A stretch of 64,000 bases of DNA from Sulfitobacter albidus (GTDB taxonomy: Bacteria > Pseudomonadota > Alphaproteobacteria > Rhodobacterales > Rhodobacteraceae), in NCBI RefSeq assembly GCF_018200035.1, contig NZ_CP073581.1, forward strand, positions 492,501 through 556,500, in the 5' to 3' direction. Shown here in pieces: positions 8,346 through 17,243 of this stretch. The position numbers and the translations under genes are program-made. Position 1 is the first letter of the stretch, and each line of letters starts with the position of its first letter. The notes below the pieces were generated by a model. It was not told the origin of the DNA. It did no database searches and worked only from the letters and a program-made list of their open reading frames with translations.

Positions 8346-8492
8346 GGTCTCTCCTGGTCTTGGCGGGGCGGGTCTGTTCCCGCTTGATGAGAACCTATGG
8401 GGCGCCGCGATCAAATGCATCTCGCAATGGCGTTACCTCTCGCCCGCGTGAGCGGGCCGTAACAAGGCGCCAGGAAAATCAGGCGCCGCGTG

Positions 8493-8962
8493 TCATAGGC
8501 CAAAGATTTCGCCCATGTTCTCGATGATGGCGGTCAGCAACATCGCACCGACAATCAGAAGGGCCACCCACCACAGAATGTGGCACAGGATTGCGGCCAC
8601 GCCCAGGCTTGCGCCATAGGTGGCCAGACGCCATCCTTCGCGGCGCACGCCGGAGATCGCGGCCAGAACAAGGGCGATCACGCCGATCATTGCACCGACA
8701 AGCGCCATCCCCCCGGACGTGGCGGTTTCCGTCACCGGCGGCGGTGGCGATGGCAGGCCGATCAGGGACCGCCAGGCGTTGCGCCTGATTTCCCCGGCAA
8801 TCTCACCGATTTGCACGGCAGCGGAAGGGGCGGGCTCTGCCAGCACACCCGATATGTGGACAAGCACAAGCACCAACGCCACGGCGCCCGAAAGAAGCGC
8901 CCAAAAGCCCCAGGTAGAGATGAGCGGGGCAGGGGGAGGGTGATTTGTGAATCCTGGGCCAT
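8493..8962 (-). pseudogene. Three-helix membrane protein, frame broken near the N-terminus (probable one-base deletion)
   Basis: Read from the only in-frame alternative start (GTG at 8882) the protein has 129 residues and begins in the middle of a hydrophobic helix. The same frame continues upstream without any ATG, GTG or TTG, reading PPAPLISTWGFWALLSGAV, which clearly belongs to that helix. An ATG at 8962 in another frame gives MAQDSQITLP. Adding one base to the five-G run at 8932-8936 joins them into a sensible 156-residue protein with helices near the N-terminus, in the middle (MALVGAMIGVIALVLAAISG) and at the C-terminus. Function is not recognised. A base-calling error is the likeliest reason for the break. 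Confidence 0.6.
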
Positions 8963-9109
8963 AGAGCGACGTTAACCGATCAGTTTGTCCGAAAGATGGT
9001 CAATCGGGGCCAACGGTATGGTTTTTGGCGGTAGTTTATTTTTACCTTTGGCGGCGGACTGTCGGGCGCGCGCTTGTACGGCGGACGCCACCGGCGCATC
9101 GTGGGGGCG

Positions 9110-9856
9110 ATGTTGCGCGTTTTGTTTCATATCGGGATTGTTGCGTCGCTGACGGTGCTGACGCAGCTGGGCGGGGTGGCCTGGCTGATTGCGCTACTGT
9201 TCCAGCGCAGGGTGCTGGCGTTTGTGCTGGGGTATGCAGCACTGGCGGTGTCGGCGGTGTTTGTCGCACCCCTGTTCGGGCGCGTGGCGCTGAGCTGTCT
9301 GGATGAGGGGCCGCTGGAAGTACACAGCTGGATGTATTGCGCGCTGAACCGCACTTACGTGGCGCCCGAGCTGGCGGATGCGTTGCGCGAGGCGGCCGAG
9401 GAACTGGCGCGCGCCTATCCCGGCACGCGCACGCAGGTTCTGGACGCGAATTTCCCCTTCTTCGACGGCTTTGCCCTGTTACGACATCTGTCGCACGACG
9501 ACGGGGAAAAGGCGGATCTGGCATTCTACTACCGCGACGCGGGCGGCTATCTGCCCGGCGCCACCCGCTCGCCCATCGGGTATTTCGCCTTTGAACAGGG
9601 GCCAAGCGATTGCCCGCCGGTCTGGCCCACGCTGCGCTGGGACATGGGCGCGGTACAGGGCCTGTGGCGGGATCTGGATCTTGAGCCGGAACGCACGGCG
9701 GCGATGCTGCGGATCCTGTCCGACGACCCGCGCATCGGCAAACTCTTTGTCGAGCCGCATCTGGCGGCGTCGCTGGACGTGGCGCATCCCAAGGTGCGGT
9801 TTCAGGGGTGCCGTGCGGCGCGGCACGACGACCACATCCATCTGCAGCTGCGCTAG
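9110..9856 (+). CDS. Membrane-anchored protein with a murein-endopeptidase-like (LAS-type) domain
   Basis: A 248-residue protein. Two hydrophobic helices at about 4-32 and 36-62 (MLRVLFHIGIVASLTVLTQL..., VLAFVLGYAALAVSAVFVAPL) precede a soluble domain. That domain has the pattern of penicillin-insensitive murein endopeptidases: HLSHDDGEKADLAFYYR (candidate His and Asp zinc ligands) and the terminal CRAARHDDHIHLQL, close to the MepA-type DDHIHV ending with the last His ligand. It would cleave peptidoglycan cross-links at the membrane face. The ATG at 9074 is an alternative start; I prefer 9110 because it opens the helix. The 3' end overlaps the SseB gene by four bases, tail to tail. Confidence 0.68.
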   Translation: MLRVLFHIGIVASLTVLTQLGGVAWLIALLFQRRVLAFVLGYAALAVSAVFVAPLFGRVALSCLDEGPLEVHSWMYCALNRTYVAPELADALREAAEELARAYPGTRTQVLDANFPFFDGFALLRHLSHDDGEKADLAFYYRDAGGYLPGATRSPIGYFAFEQGPSDCPPVWPTLRWDMGAVQGLWRDLDLEPERTAAMLRILSDDPRIGKLFVEPHLAASLDVAHPKVRFQGCRAARHDDHIHLQLR

Positions 9857-10638
9857 CGCAGATTGGGCGGAGTGTCGGGGTCGCTGCCGGGCATGCGCGG
9901 GGTCTTTTGCAGCTGCTCCATCTGCGGCAAATCGAATCGCAGGCCCACGCGCGTCAGCTTTTCGACGGTTGCATCGGTGTGGGTGAAGAAACCGACGTCC
10001 AGCGCACCGGCCTCGATCCCGGAAAAGGTCAGCGCCTCGGACGTGGCGCGCACCAGCGCGTCCTGCGCGCGCGGGATCGCGTCGATGAAGGCCAGCAGAT
10101 GCCCGCGCCCGCCGCCCTCGTAGGTCACGCCGACCAGCCACGCGTTCGCCGCCATGCCAGTGGCGGTGGCCAGCTTGGCGTCGATCGCTTCGATCAGGGA
10201 TTCGGGCAGGCCCTTGGGCGGGTGCAGGCTTTCGATGCGGGCCTCGACCTCGCCTGCCTGATGGCTCAGCGTTTCGCGCAGCCAGGCGACGGCGGTGTCG
10301 GGCAGCAGGATCGACGAGGCCGCCACGCCGAGGTTGAGCGCCAGACCGAACGGCTGCCCCTCAAGCATCGCGGCCACGTTGCGGCCGGACAGCGCCACGT
10401 AGGCGCCCGCGTCCCCGGCGTATTCCGCCAGCCGCTGCGCGCGGTCGAACACCAGCAGATATTGCGCGCCGTCGCGCTCCAGCACCTGCGGTTCGATCTG
10501 GTCGCCGTCGGGCTCCCGCTCCAGCAGAAGGTACAGCTCGACGTCCGCCATGCGTTCGTAAAAGCGCAGGCGGGCGGTGTCGTCGTCCTCGTCCGCCATC
10601 ATGGCGGCGTGGGCAAGGTCAAGCGGGGTCTGGGTCAT
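9853..10638 (-). CDS. SseB-family protein
   Basis: A 261-residue soluble protein with an SseB N-terminal-type domain: TPLDLAHAAMMADEDDDTARLRFYERMADVELYLLLE, then an alternating beta pattern (YLLVFDRAQRLAEYAGDAGAYVALSGRNVAAML). SseB was named as an enhancer of serine sensitivity; the biochemical role is unknown. The C-terminal third looks like a second mixed alpha/beta domain. Its ATG abuts the TGA of the uracil-DNA glycosylase gene without a gap, so translation of the two is probably coupled. Confidence 0.82.
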   Translation of the reverse strand: MTQTPLDLAHAAMMADEDDDTARLRFYERMADVELYLLLEREPDGDQIEPQVLERDGAQYLLVFDRAQRLAEYAGDAGAYVALSGRNVAAMLEGQPFGLALNLGVAASSILLPDTAVAWLRETLSHQAGEVEARIESLHPPKGLPESLIEAIDAKLATATGMAANAWLVGVTYEGGGRGHLLAFIDAIPRAQDALVRATSEALTFSGIEAGALDVGFFTHTDATVEKLTRVGLRFDLPQMEQLQKTPRMPGSDPDTPPNLR

Positions 10639-11220
10639 TCACATCACCTGCATCACGGCGGCCTGCAGGCGGGGGATGACCTCAGCCTCGAACCACGGGT
10701 TTTTCCTGAGCCACCCTGTATTGCGCCACGAGGGATGCGGCAAGGCAAAGACCCCCGGCGGATGGCCCTCCCAATTGCGCACGGCCTGCGTCACGGTGGT
10801 GAAATCGGGCAGATGATAGCGCATCGCGTGGCCCCCGATCAGCACCGTCAGCCGAATGTCGGGCAGCATCGCCAGCGCATCCGCACGCCACGTGCGCCAG
10901 CAGACGGGCGGGGGCGGCAGATCGGATCCCTTGGCATCATAGCCCGGAAAGCAGAACGCCATCGGCACGATCGCGACGCGGCTGCGGTCATAGAACGCCG
11001 CCTCGTCCAGCCCCAGCCAGCTGCGCAACCGCACACCGGATTGGTCCCAGAAGGGTGTGTTGGCCTTGTGCACCCGCATCCCCGGTGCCTGACTGGCGAT
11101 CAGCAGGCGCGCGCCGGGCGCGAACCAGACGATCGGATTGGGCCGGTGCGCCGTGGCCGTGGCCGCAAAGCGGTCAGCGCAGAGCGTGCAGGCACGCAGA
11201 TCGTCACGGATATCCTTCAT
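10639..11220 (-). CDS. Uracil-DNA glycosylase-family protein
   Basis: A 193-residue member of the UDG superfamily, which removes uracil or related bases from DNA. It begins MKDIRDDLRACTLCADRF, continues with LLIASQAPGMRVHKANTPFWDQSGVRLRSWLGL (the catalytic-loop region, here APG where other groups have GEAPG or GQDP), and ends with HPSWRNTGWLRKNPWF, matching the HPS motif that inserts into DNA. Only two of the four cysteines of the Fe-S type IV/V enzymes are evident (CTLC), so the cluster may be absent. The ATG at 11220 is preferred over one 15 codons upstream. The TGA is followed at once by the SseB ATG. Confidence 0.85.
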   Translation of the reverse strand: MKDIRDDLRACTLCADRFAATATAHRPNPIVWFAPGARLLIASQAPGMRVHKANTPFWDQSGVRLRSWLGLDEAAFYDRSRVAIVPMAFCFPGYDAKGSDLPPPPVCWRTWRADALAMLPDIRLTVLIGGHAMRYHLPDFTTVTQAVRNWEGHPPGVFALPHPSWRNTGWLRKNPWFEAEVIPRLQAAVMQVM

Positions 11221-11416
11221 CCCCGGCCAGATAACGCCTGCATCCGGCTTTCCAAGGGACGGCATATCGCCGCCCTAAAATTCCCCGTCAGGGAAGCATT
11301 GTGGATTTGTTTCGCAAACGGACATAATGTGGTCAAGATATCGGGGTAATCACCCGGTGAACCTCCGCCAGAGAGGGCTTATATCAATCCACAAGCCGAA
11401 CCGGAGCAGGCGCGCA

Positions 11417-12076
11417 ATGTTGGAATTCCGCAACGTATCCAAGTCCTACTGGACTGGCACGCAGCACAAGGTCATCCTTGACCGGGTGTCGTTTCGCGTG
11501 GAGTTGGGGAAATCCATGGGCATCCTCGCCCCCAACGGCACCGGCAAGACGACCCTCATCAACATGATGGCAGGGCTGGAAAAGCCCGATGAGGGTGAGA
11601 TCCAGCGCGATTGCAACATTTCCTTTCCGCTGGGGTTCATGGGCGGTGTCGTCTCAAAAGTCTCGGCGATGGAAAACGCACGCTACATCGCGCGGCTCTA
11701 CGGGCTCGATCCCGACTATGTGGAAAGCTTTTGCCGCTGGCTCTGTGGTCTGGGAGAGTATTTCGATCAGCCGCTGGGCACCTATTCATCGGGGATGCGG
11801 GCGCGCTTTTCATTCGCGCTGATGCTCGCGCTCGATTTCGACATGTATCTCATCGACGAGGGGATGCCCTCGACCACGGATGTGGAATTCAACCGCAAGG
11901 CAGGCGAAATCCTGCAGGAACGGCTGCGCACGACGACGATCATCATCGTCTCGCACCAGCCCCAAACGCTCGAAAAATTTGCGCGTACGGCCGGCGTTCT
12001 CATGAACGGTCAGCTCAACGTTTTTGACAGCTTGGAAGAAGCGAAACGGCTCTATGACTACCAAACCCAAAGCTAG
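11417..12076 (+). CDS. kpsT: Capsule polysaccharide export ABC transporter, ATP-binding subunit (KpsT/CtrD type)
   Basis: The ATPase that powers export of capsular or related polysaccharide across the inner membrane. At 219 residues it has the short KpsT length. Motifs: P-loop APNGTGKT at 38-45 (Ala where Gly is usual at the first position), signature YSSGMRARFSFAL, Walker B DMYLIDEG and the switch His in IVSHQPQTL. The start at 11417 follows GGAGCAGG. It overlaps the kpsE-like gene by 23 bases. The membrane partner KpsM is not adjacent, which is unusual because kpsM normally precedes kpsT. Confidence 0.87.
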   Translation: MLEFRNVSKSYWTGTQHKVILDRVSFRVELGKSMGILAPNGTGKTTLINMMAGLEKPDEGEIQRDCNISFPLGFMGGVVSKVSAMENARYIARLYGLDPDYVESFCRWLCGLGEYFDQPLGTYSSGMRARFSFALMLALDFDMYLIDEGMPSTTDVEFNRKAGEILQERLRTTTIIIVSHQPQTLEKFARTAGVLMNGQLNVFDSLEEAKRLYDYQTQS

Positions 12077-13757
12077 AAAATTCCGCATCAAACGCAGCCC
12101 ATCTGCCACGACCGAAGGGGCAACCCCGGCGGCAGAGGCCCCGCAGGCGCAGACCGCGCGCCCGCAGGAGGCGCCGCGGCGCGCCCCGGTAGAGCACCCA
12201 GAGCCCCCCACGGAGCAACCCGAGGCCCAGGCCGGAGAGGTCGCGTCAGCCGCGCAGGTTAGCGGGGAGCAGGATATCGACGCGATCCGCCGCGAGGGCC
12301 TTACAGGCCGGCAGCTGCGCATGGCGCGGCGCGTGGCGCAAAAGCACGGGCTGCCGGCGACGTCGGATTTCGACGCGGTGCGCCTGCTGCGCGCCAAGGG
12401 GATCGATCCCTTCCAGCGGTCCAACATGCTGGAACTGGTGGTGCCGCAAGCGGGCGGTGAGCCGCGCGAGGGTGGTCCCGGTGACGCGCTTGCGGCCCTG
12501 CCCGGACAGGAAGGCGGCGCGGGAGCGGGGCGGGTGCAACTGCCCCAGACCGTGCCGCTGGGCCGCAATAGCCTGCCCTCGACCGAGATGGCGCGACCCA
12601 ATCCGATGGAACAGCGGATGCGCGAGATTTCGGAAATCCAGAAGGACATCACCCGGCGGCGGCGCAAGAAGATGGGCCTGCTCATGGTCAGGCTGGCATT
12701 TTTCGTGCTCATTCCGACGTTCTTTGCCGGATATTATTTCTACAAGGTGGCGACCCCGATGTATGCCACCGACAGCCAGTTCCTGATCATCCAGAACGAG
12801 GGCAGTGGCAATGCCGGTGGCCTTGGTGGGCTCTTGCCCACGCAATTCGCCACCTCTCAGGACGCCATCGCGGTGCAGAGTTTCCTTCAATCCAAGGACG
12901 CGATGTTGCGGCTTGATGAGGACGCGGGCTTCAAGGATCACTTTACCGACGCCGCCATCGACCCGATCCAGCGGTTGACCGAGGATCCGACCAACGAAGA
13001 GGCCTACAAGCTTTACAAGAAGAACATCAAGATCGGCTATGACCCGACCGAGGGCGTGATCCGGATGGAGGTGATCGCCGCGGATCCGCAGGTAGCCACC
13101 AAATTTTCGGAGCGGCTGCTGAGCTACGCGGAATCGCGGGTGAATGAACTCAGCCAGGGCAAGCGTGAGGACGGGATGCGCGACGCGCAGCGCGCCTTTG
13201 AAGCGGCCGAGCAGAAGCGGCGCGATGCCCAGCAACGGCTGATCGAGCTTCAGGTCGCCAATGGTGTCGACCCCGAAGCTGTCATCGGCGCCATCCGCGG
13301 GCAGATCACGCAATACGAAACCCTGCTGATCGAAAAGCAGCTGGAACTGGCCGCGCTATTGGACAATGCGCGCCCCAACCGCGCCAAGGTAGACGGCACC
13401 CAAGGCGACGTGCGCCGCATTCAGGCGCAGCTGGATCAGCTCAACGACCGATTGAGCAATGCGACTGAAGGCGAAAACTCGCTCGCGCGCCAGGCGGTCA
13501 CGCTGCAACTGGCGCAGGCGGATCTGGTCAGCGCGGATGCCAATTTGCAGCTTGCCCTCACGGGGATGGAGGCCGCGCGCACCGAGGCCAGCCGGCAGGT
13601 ACGCTATCTCACCGTGGCGGTGCGCCCGGTACCCAGCGAAGAGCCCAGCTATCCACGCAGCTTTGAAAACACGCTCCTTGCCTTCCTGATCTTTGGCGGG
13701 ATCTATCTGATGCTGTCGCTGACCGCCTCGATCCTGCGGGAGCAGGTGACCTCGTAA
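12054..13757 (+). CDS. kpsE: Capsule polysaccharide export inner-membrane/periplasmic protein (KpsE/CtrB type)
   Basis: A polysaccharide co-polymerase-like protein of 567 residues that links the inner-membrane transporter to the outer-membrane channel. The first about 200 residues are Ala/Pro/Glu-rich and cytoplasmic, longer than in E. coli KpsE. A helix follows at about 210-235 (MVRLAFFVLIPTFFAGYYF), then a periplasmic domain with MYATDSQFLIIQNEG and long coiled coils (REDGMRDAQRAFEAAEQKRRD), and a second helix near the end (LLAFLIFGGIYLMLSLTASIL). The ATG at 12054 overlaps the kpsT end; an in-frame start 10 codons earlier is possible. Confidence 0.87.
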   Translation: MTTKPKARKFRIKRSPSATTEGATPAAEAPQAQTARPQEAPRRAPVEHPEPPTEQPEAQAGEVASAAQVSGEQDIDAIRREGLTGRQLRMARRVAQKHGLPATSDFDAVRLLRAKGIDPFQRSNMLELVVPQAGGEPREGGPGDALAALPGQEGGAGAGRVQLPQTVPLGRNSLPSTEMARPNPMEQRMREISEIQKDITRRRRKKMGLLMVRLAFFVLIPTFFAGYYFYKVATPMYATDSQFLIIQNEGSGNAGGLGGLLPTQFATSQDAIAVQSFLQSKDAMLRLDEDAGFKDHFTDAAIDPIQRLTEDPTNEEAYKLYKKNIKIGYDPTEGVIRMEVIAADPQVATKFSERLLSYAESRVNELSQGKREDGMRDAQRAFEAAEQKRRDAQQRLIELQVANGVDPEAVIGAIRGQITQYETLLIEKQLELAALLDNARPNRAKVDGTQGDVRRIQAQLDQLNDRLSNATEGENSLARQAVTLQLAQADLVSADANLQLALTGMEAARTEASRQVRYLTVAVRPVPSEEPSYPRSFENTLLAFLIFGGIYLMLSLTASILREQVTS

Positions 13758-13778
13758 CGGTGAGCAATACATCCGAAG

Positions 13779-13811
13779 AAGGGCCGCGCGGCAGATGTCG
13801 TGCGGCCCTTT
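13779..13811. terminator. Bidirectional terminator between kpsE and opgH
   Basis: A perfect 9-base stem, AAGGGCCGC (13779-13787) with GCGGCCCTT (13802-13810), and a 14-base loop. The 3' side runs into TTTG, and the reverse strand also ends in AA/TT. It sits between two convergent genes, 21 bases past the kpsE stop and 20 bases past the opgH stop. Confidence 0.75.
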
Positions 13812-13830
13812 GTGCGTTTGGAGCTTTGGG

Positions 13831-15735
13831 TTATTCGGCCGCGACCGGCGTCTTGTCGGCCAGCAGCGCGCCAAAGCGGGCGCGTTCGGCCATGGCGTGT
13901 TTCACGATGGCGGGTTCGCGCAGGGTGTAGGGGCTTTCCATGCGCAGGGTGCTGGGCGCATTTTTGCTGATCTTGACGCCCGACAGGGCCGACAGCGGCA
14001 CAGCCAGTACAAGGCTCGCGACAATGGGCGCCAGCCAGAGCGACACAAGCCCGGCGATCAGGCCGCTCAGCAGCAGAAGGCCCAGAACCGTCTCCAACCA
14101 GTGAAATTTCAGCAACGTTGTCCAGCTATGGTTCTGCGCGTCACGCGCCTGCGGCGCCCAGGCTTCGGTGCGGGTGACATAGGCGTTCACGACCGCTTTG
14201 GTCTGCTGGATCATCATGATCGGCGCATAGGCGACCGACAGGGCTACTTCGACAAGAAAGCTGCCCAGAAACGCGGCCTTCCCGCCGAAAACCCGCGCCG
14301 CGCGAGGCGTGGCGGCGATGATGCCCGCGCCCGCGATCTTGGGCGTGAGCAGCAGTGCGTACATGATGACAAGGAACACCGCGCTGTCGATATGGCTCAT
14401 GGCCGGAGGCCAATCGGGGAAGAGCGGGTTGGCCTCGTTGAAATAGCGGATGACGTTTGTTTCCTGATCCACCCCCAGAAGCGCCCAGATCACCAGCAGG
14501 ATGAACCACGCCGGGCTCAGCAGATAGCTGATCGCGCCATGGAACAGGTGAAAGCGGGATACCGGGTGCAGCCCCTTGGTGCCAAGCAGCCGCAGGTGTT
14601 GCAGGTTTCCCCGGCACCAACGCCGGTCGCGGATGACGTAGTCGATCAGCGTGGCGGGGGTCTCCTCGAAACTGCCGGTGACGCGGGGTAGGAACCGTAC
14701 CCGCCAGCCCGCGCGGCGCAAAAGCCCCGCCTCGACAAAATCATGCGACAGGATCAACTCTGACCGGCCCCCGCGTCCGCGCATATGCGGCAGCATCGCC
14801 GCGCCCGCAAAGGCGCGGGTGCGGATGATCGCGTTGTGGCCCCAATAATTGCCCTCGGTCTGCGCCCATGTCGCCAGTCCCTCGGCCAGCAGCCAGCCGT
14901 ATGCGATGTTGGAGAATTGTTGCAGCCGGGCAAACACCGTCTGCGCCCCGATCAGCATGGGAAAGCTCTGGATCAGCCCGGCACCGGGATCAAGCGACAG
15001 CTCGGACGCCAGCCGGTCAATGGCGCGTCCGGTCATCAGGCTGTCGGCGTCGAGCACGACCATGCCCTCGTACCCGCCGCCCCAACGGCGTGTCCATTCA
15101 GCAAGATTACCGACCTTTTTGTCGGTGTTCTGCGCGCGGCGGCGATAGTGCACGGCAAAGCCGTCGGGGGCTGCGGCCTTGAGCGCGCAGTAGGCGCGCC
15201 ATTCAAGCGCTGCAATCTCTTCGTCGCGGGTGTCGGAAAGCACGAACAATGTGTAGCGATGGGGTCCGCGCCTTGCGGCCAGATCGGCAAGCATCGCGTG
15301 GGCGTTCCCAAATACGTTCTGCGGCACCTCGTTGTAGATCGGCACCAGCAGCGCCACATCTATGCCCGGTGCATCGCGGGATGCGCGTGCCTCAGCGCGG
15401 GCGGCGGCGGCCAGACCCGCGATGGCCACGCCGACGGTGCTTACCGACAGGCAGACCCAGACAAAGGTGACGGCAATCATGCTCAACAGCGCCCATTCCA
15501 GCCCGGTCATGCCGTCCTGCGCGAACCAGCCGTAAAGGCCGTTCATCAACAGGGCGGTGCCGATCAACGCCGGCACGAATGTCGCGAGCCTCCACAAGCG
15601 ACTGCGGGCGGGGGCGGACGTGTCGGCCTGCGGTGCGGGTGCGGCGTCCAACGCCTGTTCGGGCGCCGAAATCGGCGCAGGCGGCGGCATATCCATCGGC
15701 AAAAGGGGGGCTGCGCCCATCAACTCTGTGTCCAT
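13831..15735 (-). CDS. opgH: Osmoregulated periplasmic glucan glucosyltransferase OpgH
   Basis: OpgH polymerises the beta-1,2-glucan backbone from UDP-glucose and extrudes it to the periplasm. This copy has 634 residues (E. coli has 847), with a shortened N-terminus. A Pro/Ala-rich cytoplasmic start is followed by two helices (about 50-105), the GT2 glycosyltransferase domain with VLDADS (DxD) and RDRRWCRGN (the Q/RxxRW product-binding motif), and several C-terminal helices. The ATG at 15735 is preferred over a GTG four codons upstream. The start overlaps the end of opgG by 16 bases: translational coupling in an opgC-opgG-opgH operon. Confidence 0.93.
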   Translation of the reverse strand: MDTELMGAAPLLPMDMPPPAPISAPEQALDAAPAPQADTSAPARSRLWRLATFVPALIGTALLMNGLYGWFAQDGMTGLEWALLSMIAVTFVWVCLSVSTVGVAIAGLAAAARAEARASRDAPGIDVALLVPIYNEVPQNVFGNAHAMLADLAARRGPHRYTLFVLSDTRDEEIAALEWRAYCALKAAAPDGFAVHYRRRAQNTDKKVGNLAEWTRRWGGGYEGMVVLDADSLMTGRAIDRLASELSLDPGAGLIQSFPMLIGAQTVFARLQQFSNIAYGWLLAEGLATWAQTEGNYWGHNAIIRTRAFAGAAMLPHMRGRGGRSELILSHDFVEAGLLRRAGWRVRFLPRVTGSFEETPATLIDYVIRDRRWCRGNLQHLRLLGTKGLHPVSRFHLFHGAISYLLSPAWFILLVIWALLGVDQETNVIRYFNEANPLFPDWPPAMSHIDSAVFLVIMYALLLTPKIAGAGIIAATPRAARVFGGKAAFLGSFLVEVALSVAYAPIMMIQQTKAVVNAYVTRTEAWAPQARDAQNHSWTTLLKFHWLETVLGLLLLSGLIAGLVSLWLAPIVASLVLAVPLSALSGVKISKNAPSTLRMESPYTLREPAIVKHAMAERARFGALLADKTPVAAE

Positions 15736-17243
15736 CTGTAAAGCCACACCTCGCTGAGCGGGGCGCCGGCCGTGCGCAACTGCACGCGAAACTCGGAATA
15801 GGTGGCACCCTCTGCGTGAAAGGTAAACGCCAGTCGGGGGCCATTGGTTTCAGGGTTGCGCTGAAGAATTCCGGGGCTGACGCGCCCGTGGCTGGAGCGC
15901 AGGATCACGTCAATCTCGGACAGATCTTCCGGCACCGCGTCGCCATTGTCGAAATCAATTGCCATGACCAGCCCGCCTTCCATGCGCCCGCCCATCGCGG
16001 TGTGGCGCACCGGCACAAGGCCCATCGGAGGGGGCGAGGGATCAGCGCCCCACTGCAAGCGGTAACGCATGTCATGACTACCCCCTGCGGGAATCGGGGC
16101 CGAAGGGCGCCAGTAGGCGACGATATTGTCGTAGATCTCCAGATCGGCGGGGATTTCGACCAGCGTCACGCTGCCCGGCCCCCAATCGCCGCGCGGTGTG
16201 ATCCAGGCCGAGGGGCGATCGTGGTAGAGCGCTTCGAGATCGTTGTAATCGCCAAACGCGCGCTTGCGCTGCATCAGGCCAAAGCCTTTTGGATTGTTGT
16301 CGCCGAAGGCGCTGATCTGCAGCGTCGTGGGATTGGCAAGCGGGCGCCAGATGACCTCTCCGCCGCCGTTGTGGATGAGCAGTCCGTCGCTGTCATGCAC
16401 ATTGGGACGAAAATCCGAGAAACGGTTCCGCATGGTCTGATCGAAAAGGAACATGGATGTCAGCGGGGCGATGCCCACGTTGGTCAGGTCGGTGCGGGCA
16501 AAGATCGTGGCCTCGACCTCCATATCCAGCACATCGCCATGGGCGATCTCGAAACGGTAGACGCCCGTGCAGCTGGGGCTGTCGAGCAGGGCATGCACCA
16601 CCACGGCGCGATCCTGCGGGCCGGGCCGTTCGATCCACAGCGCGGTGAAATCCGGAAACTCCTCACCCATGGGATCGCCCGTTTTCAGCGCCAGACCGCG
16701 CGCCGACAGCCCGTAGGTCTGCCCGGTGCCGATGCCGCGAAAATAACTTGCCCCCTGAAACACCGCGTATTCCGAAAAGTTGCCCGAGCCGGTCAGATCG
16801 CCGCGCAGGCGGATGCCGGAATATCCCATGTGCTCGTTCAGCGGCAGATCGGGGAAATCCTGTGCGCGGTCAAAGGCGTCCATGTCGAAGACCAGCGGCA
16901 GGGACTGGCCGTCCGAGACCACGTTGATCTCGACCCCGCGCGGGAAATAGAGGCCGGGCGGAAACGCATCGACGTGCACCGGCAGATCGGTGTCGGCCCA
17001 CAGCGCGTTGCGTGTGTCGAACCACAGCTTGCGATACTCGTCATAGCTTAGATCCAGCCACTCCTGCGGGATCGTGGGGCGCGGGGCGTAGTCCTGTGCG
17101 GCAAGTGCGCGGGCCCGCGCGCGGATGGTCTGATCGTTGAACGGTTGCCCCGGCCCGGTGCGCAGGGGGGCGTCTGCGGCAAGGGCAGCGGCAGGGGCGG
17201 CGGCGAGAGCGGCAATTGCCATGAGAGCTTCGCGGCGCAGCAT
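15720..17243 (-). CDS. opgG: Glucan biosynthesis protein OpgG/OpgD family
   Basis: A periplasmic protein needed to make or release osmoregulated periplasmic glucans; homologues are glucan-trimming enzymes. The true start is the ATG at 17243, overlapping the opgC stop as ATGA; the open frame runs 201 codons further but that is antisense-like extension. The signal MLRREALMAIAALAAAPAAALAADAP has an RR that hints at Tat export, as in OpgD. The mature protein matches the family (DLSYDEYRKLWFDTRNALWADT, GYSGIRLRGDL, FLFDQTMRNRFSDFRPNVHDSDGL). Total 507 residues, a normal length. Confidence 0.93.
   Translation of the reverse strand: MLRREALMAIAALAAAPAAALAADAPLRTGPGQPFNDQTIRARARALAAQDYAPRPTIPQEWLDLSYDEYRKLWFDTRNALWADTDLPVHVDAFPPGLYFPRGVEINVVSDGQSLPLVFDMDAFDRAQDFPDLPLNEHMGYSGIRLRGDLTGSGNFSEYAVFQGASYFRGIGTGQTYGLSARGLALKTGDPMGEEFPDFTALWIERPGPQDRAVVVHALLDSPSCTGVYRFEIAHGDVLDMEVEATIFARTDLTNVGIAPLTSMFLFDQTMRNRFSDFRPNVHDSDGLLIHNGGGEVIWRPLANPTTLQISAFGDNNPKGFGLMQRKRAFGDYNDLEALYHDRPSAWITPRGDWGPGSVTLVEIPADLEIYDNIVAYWRPSAPIPAGGSHDMRYRLQWGADPSPPPMGLVPVRHTAMGGRMEGGLVMAIDFDNGDAVPEDLSEIDVILRSSHGRVSPGILQRNPETNGPRLAFTFHAEGATYSEFRVQLRTAGAPLSEVWLYRWTQS

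Noticed and set aside
9808..11349. 513-codon plus-strand frame opposite SseB and UDG genes
   Set aside because: Antisense to two recognised genes, without family features.
15579..17051. 490-codon plus-strand frame across opgH/opgG
   Set aside because: Antisense to two recognisable enzymes; Arg/His/Gln-rich translation typical of GC-rich shadow frames.
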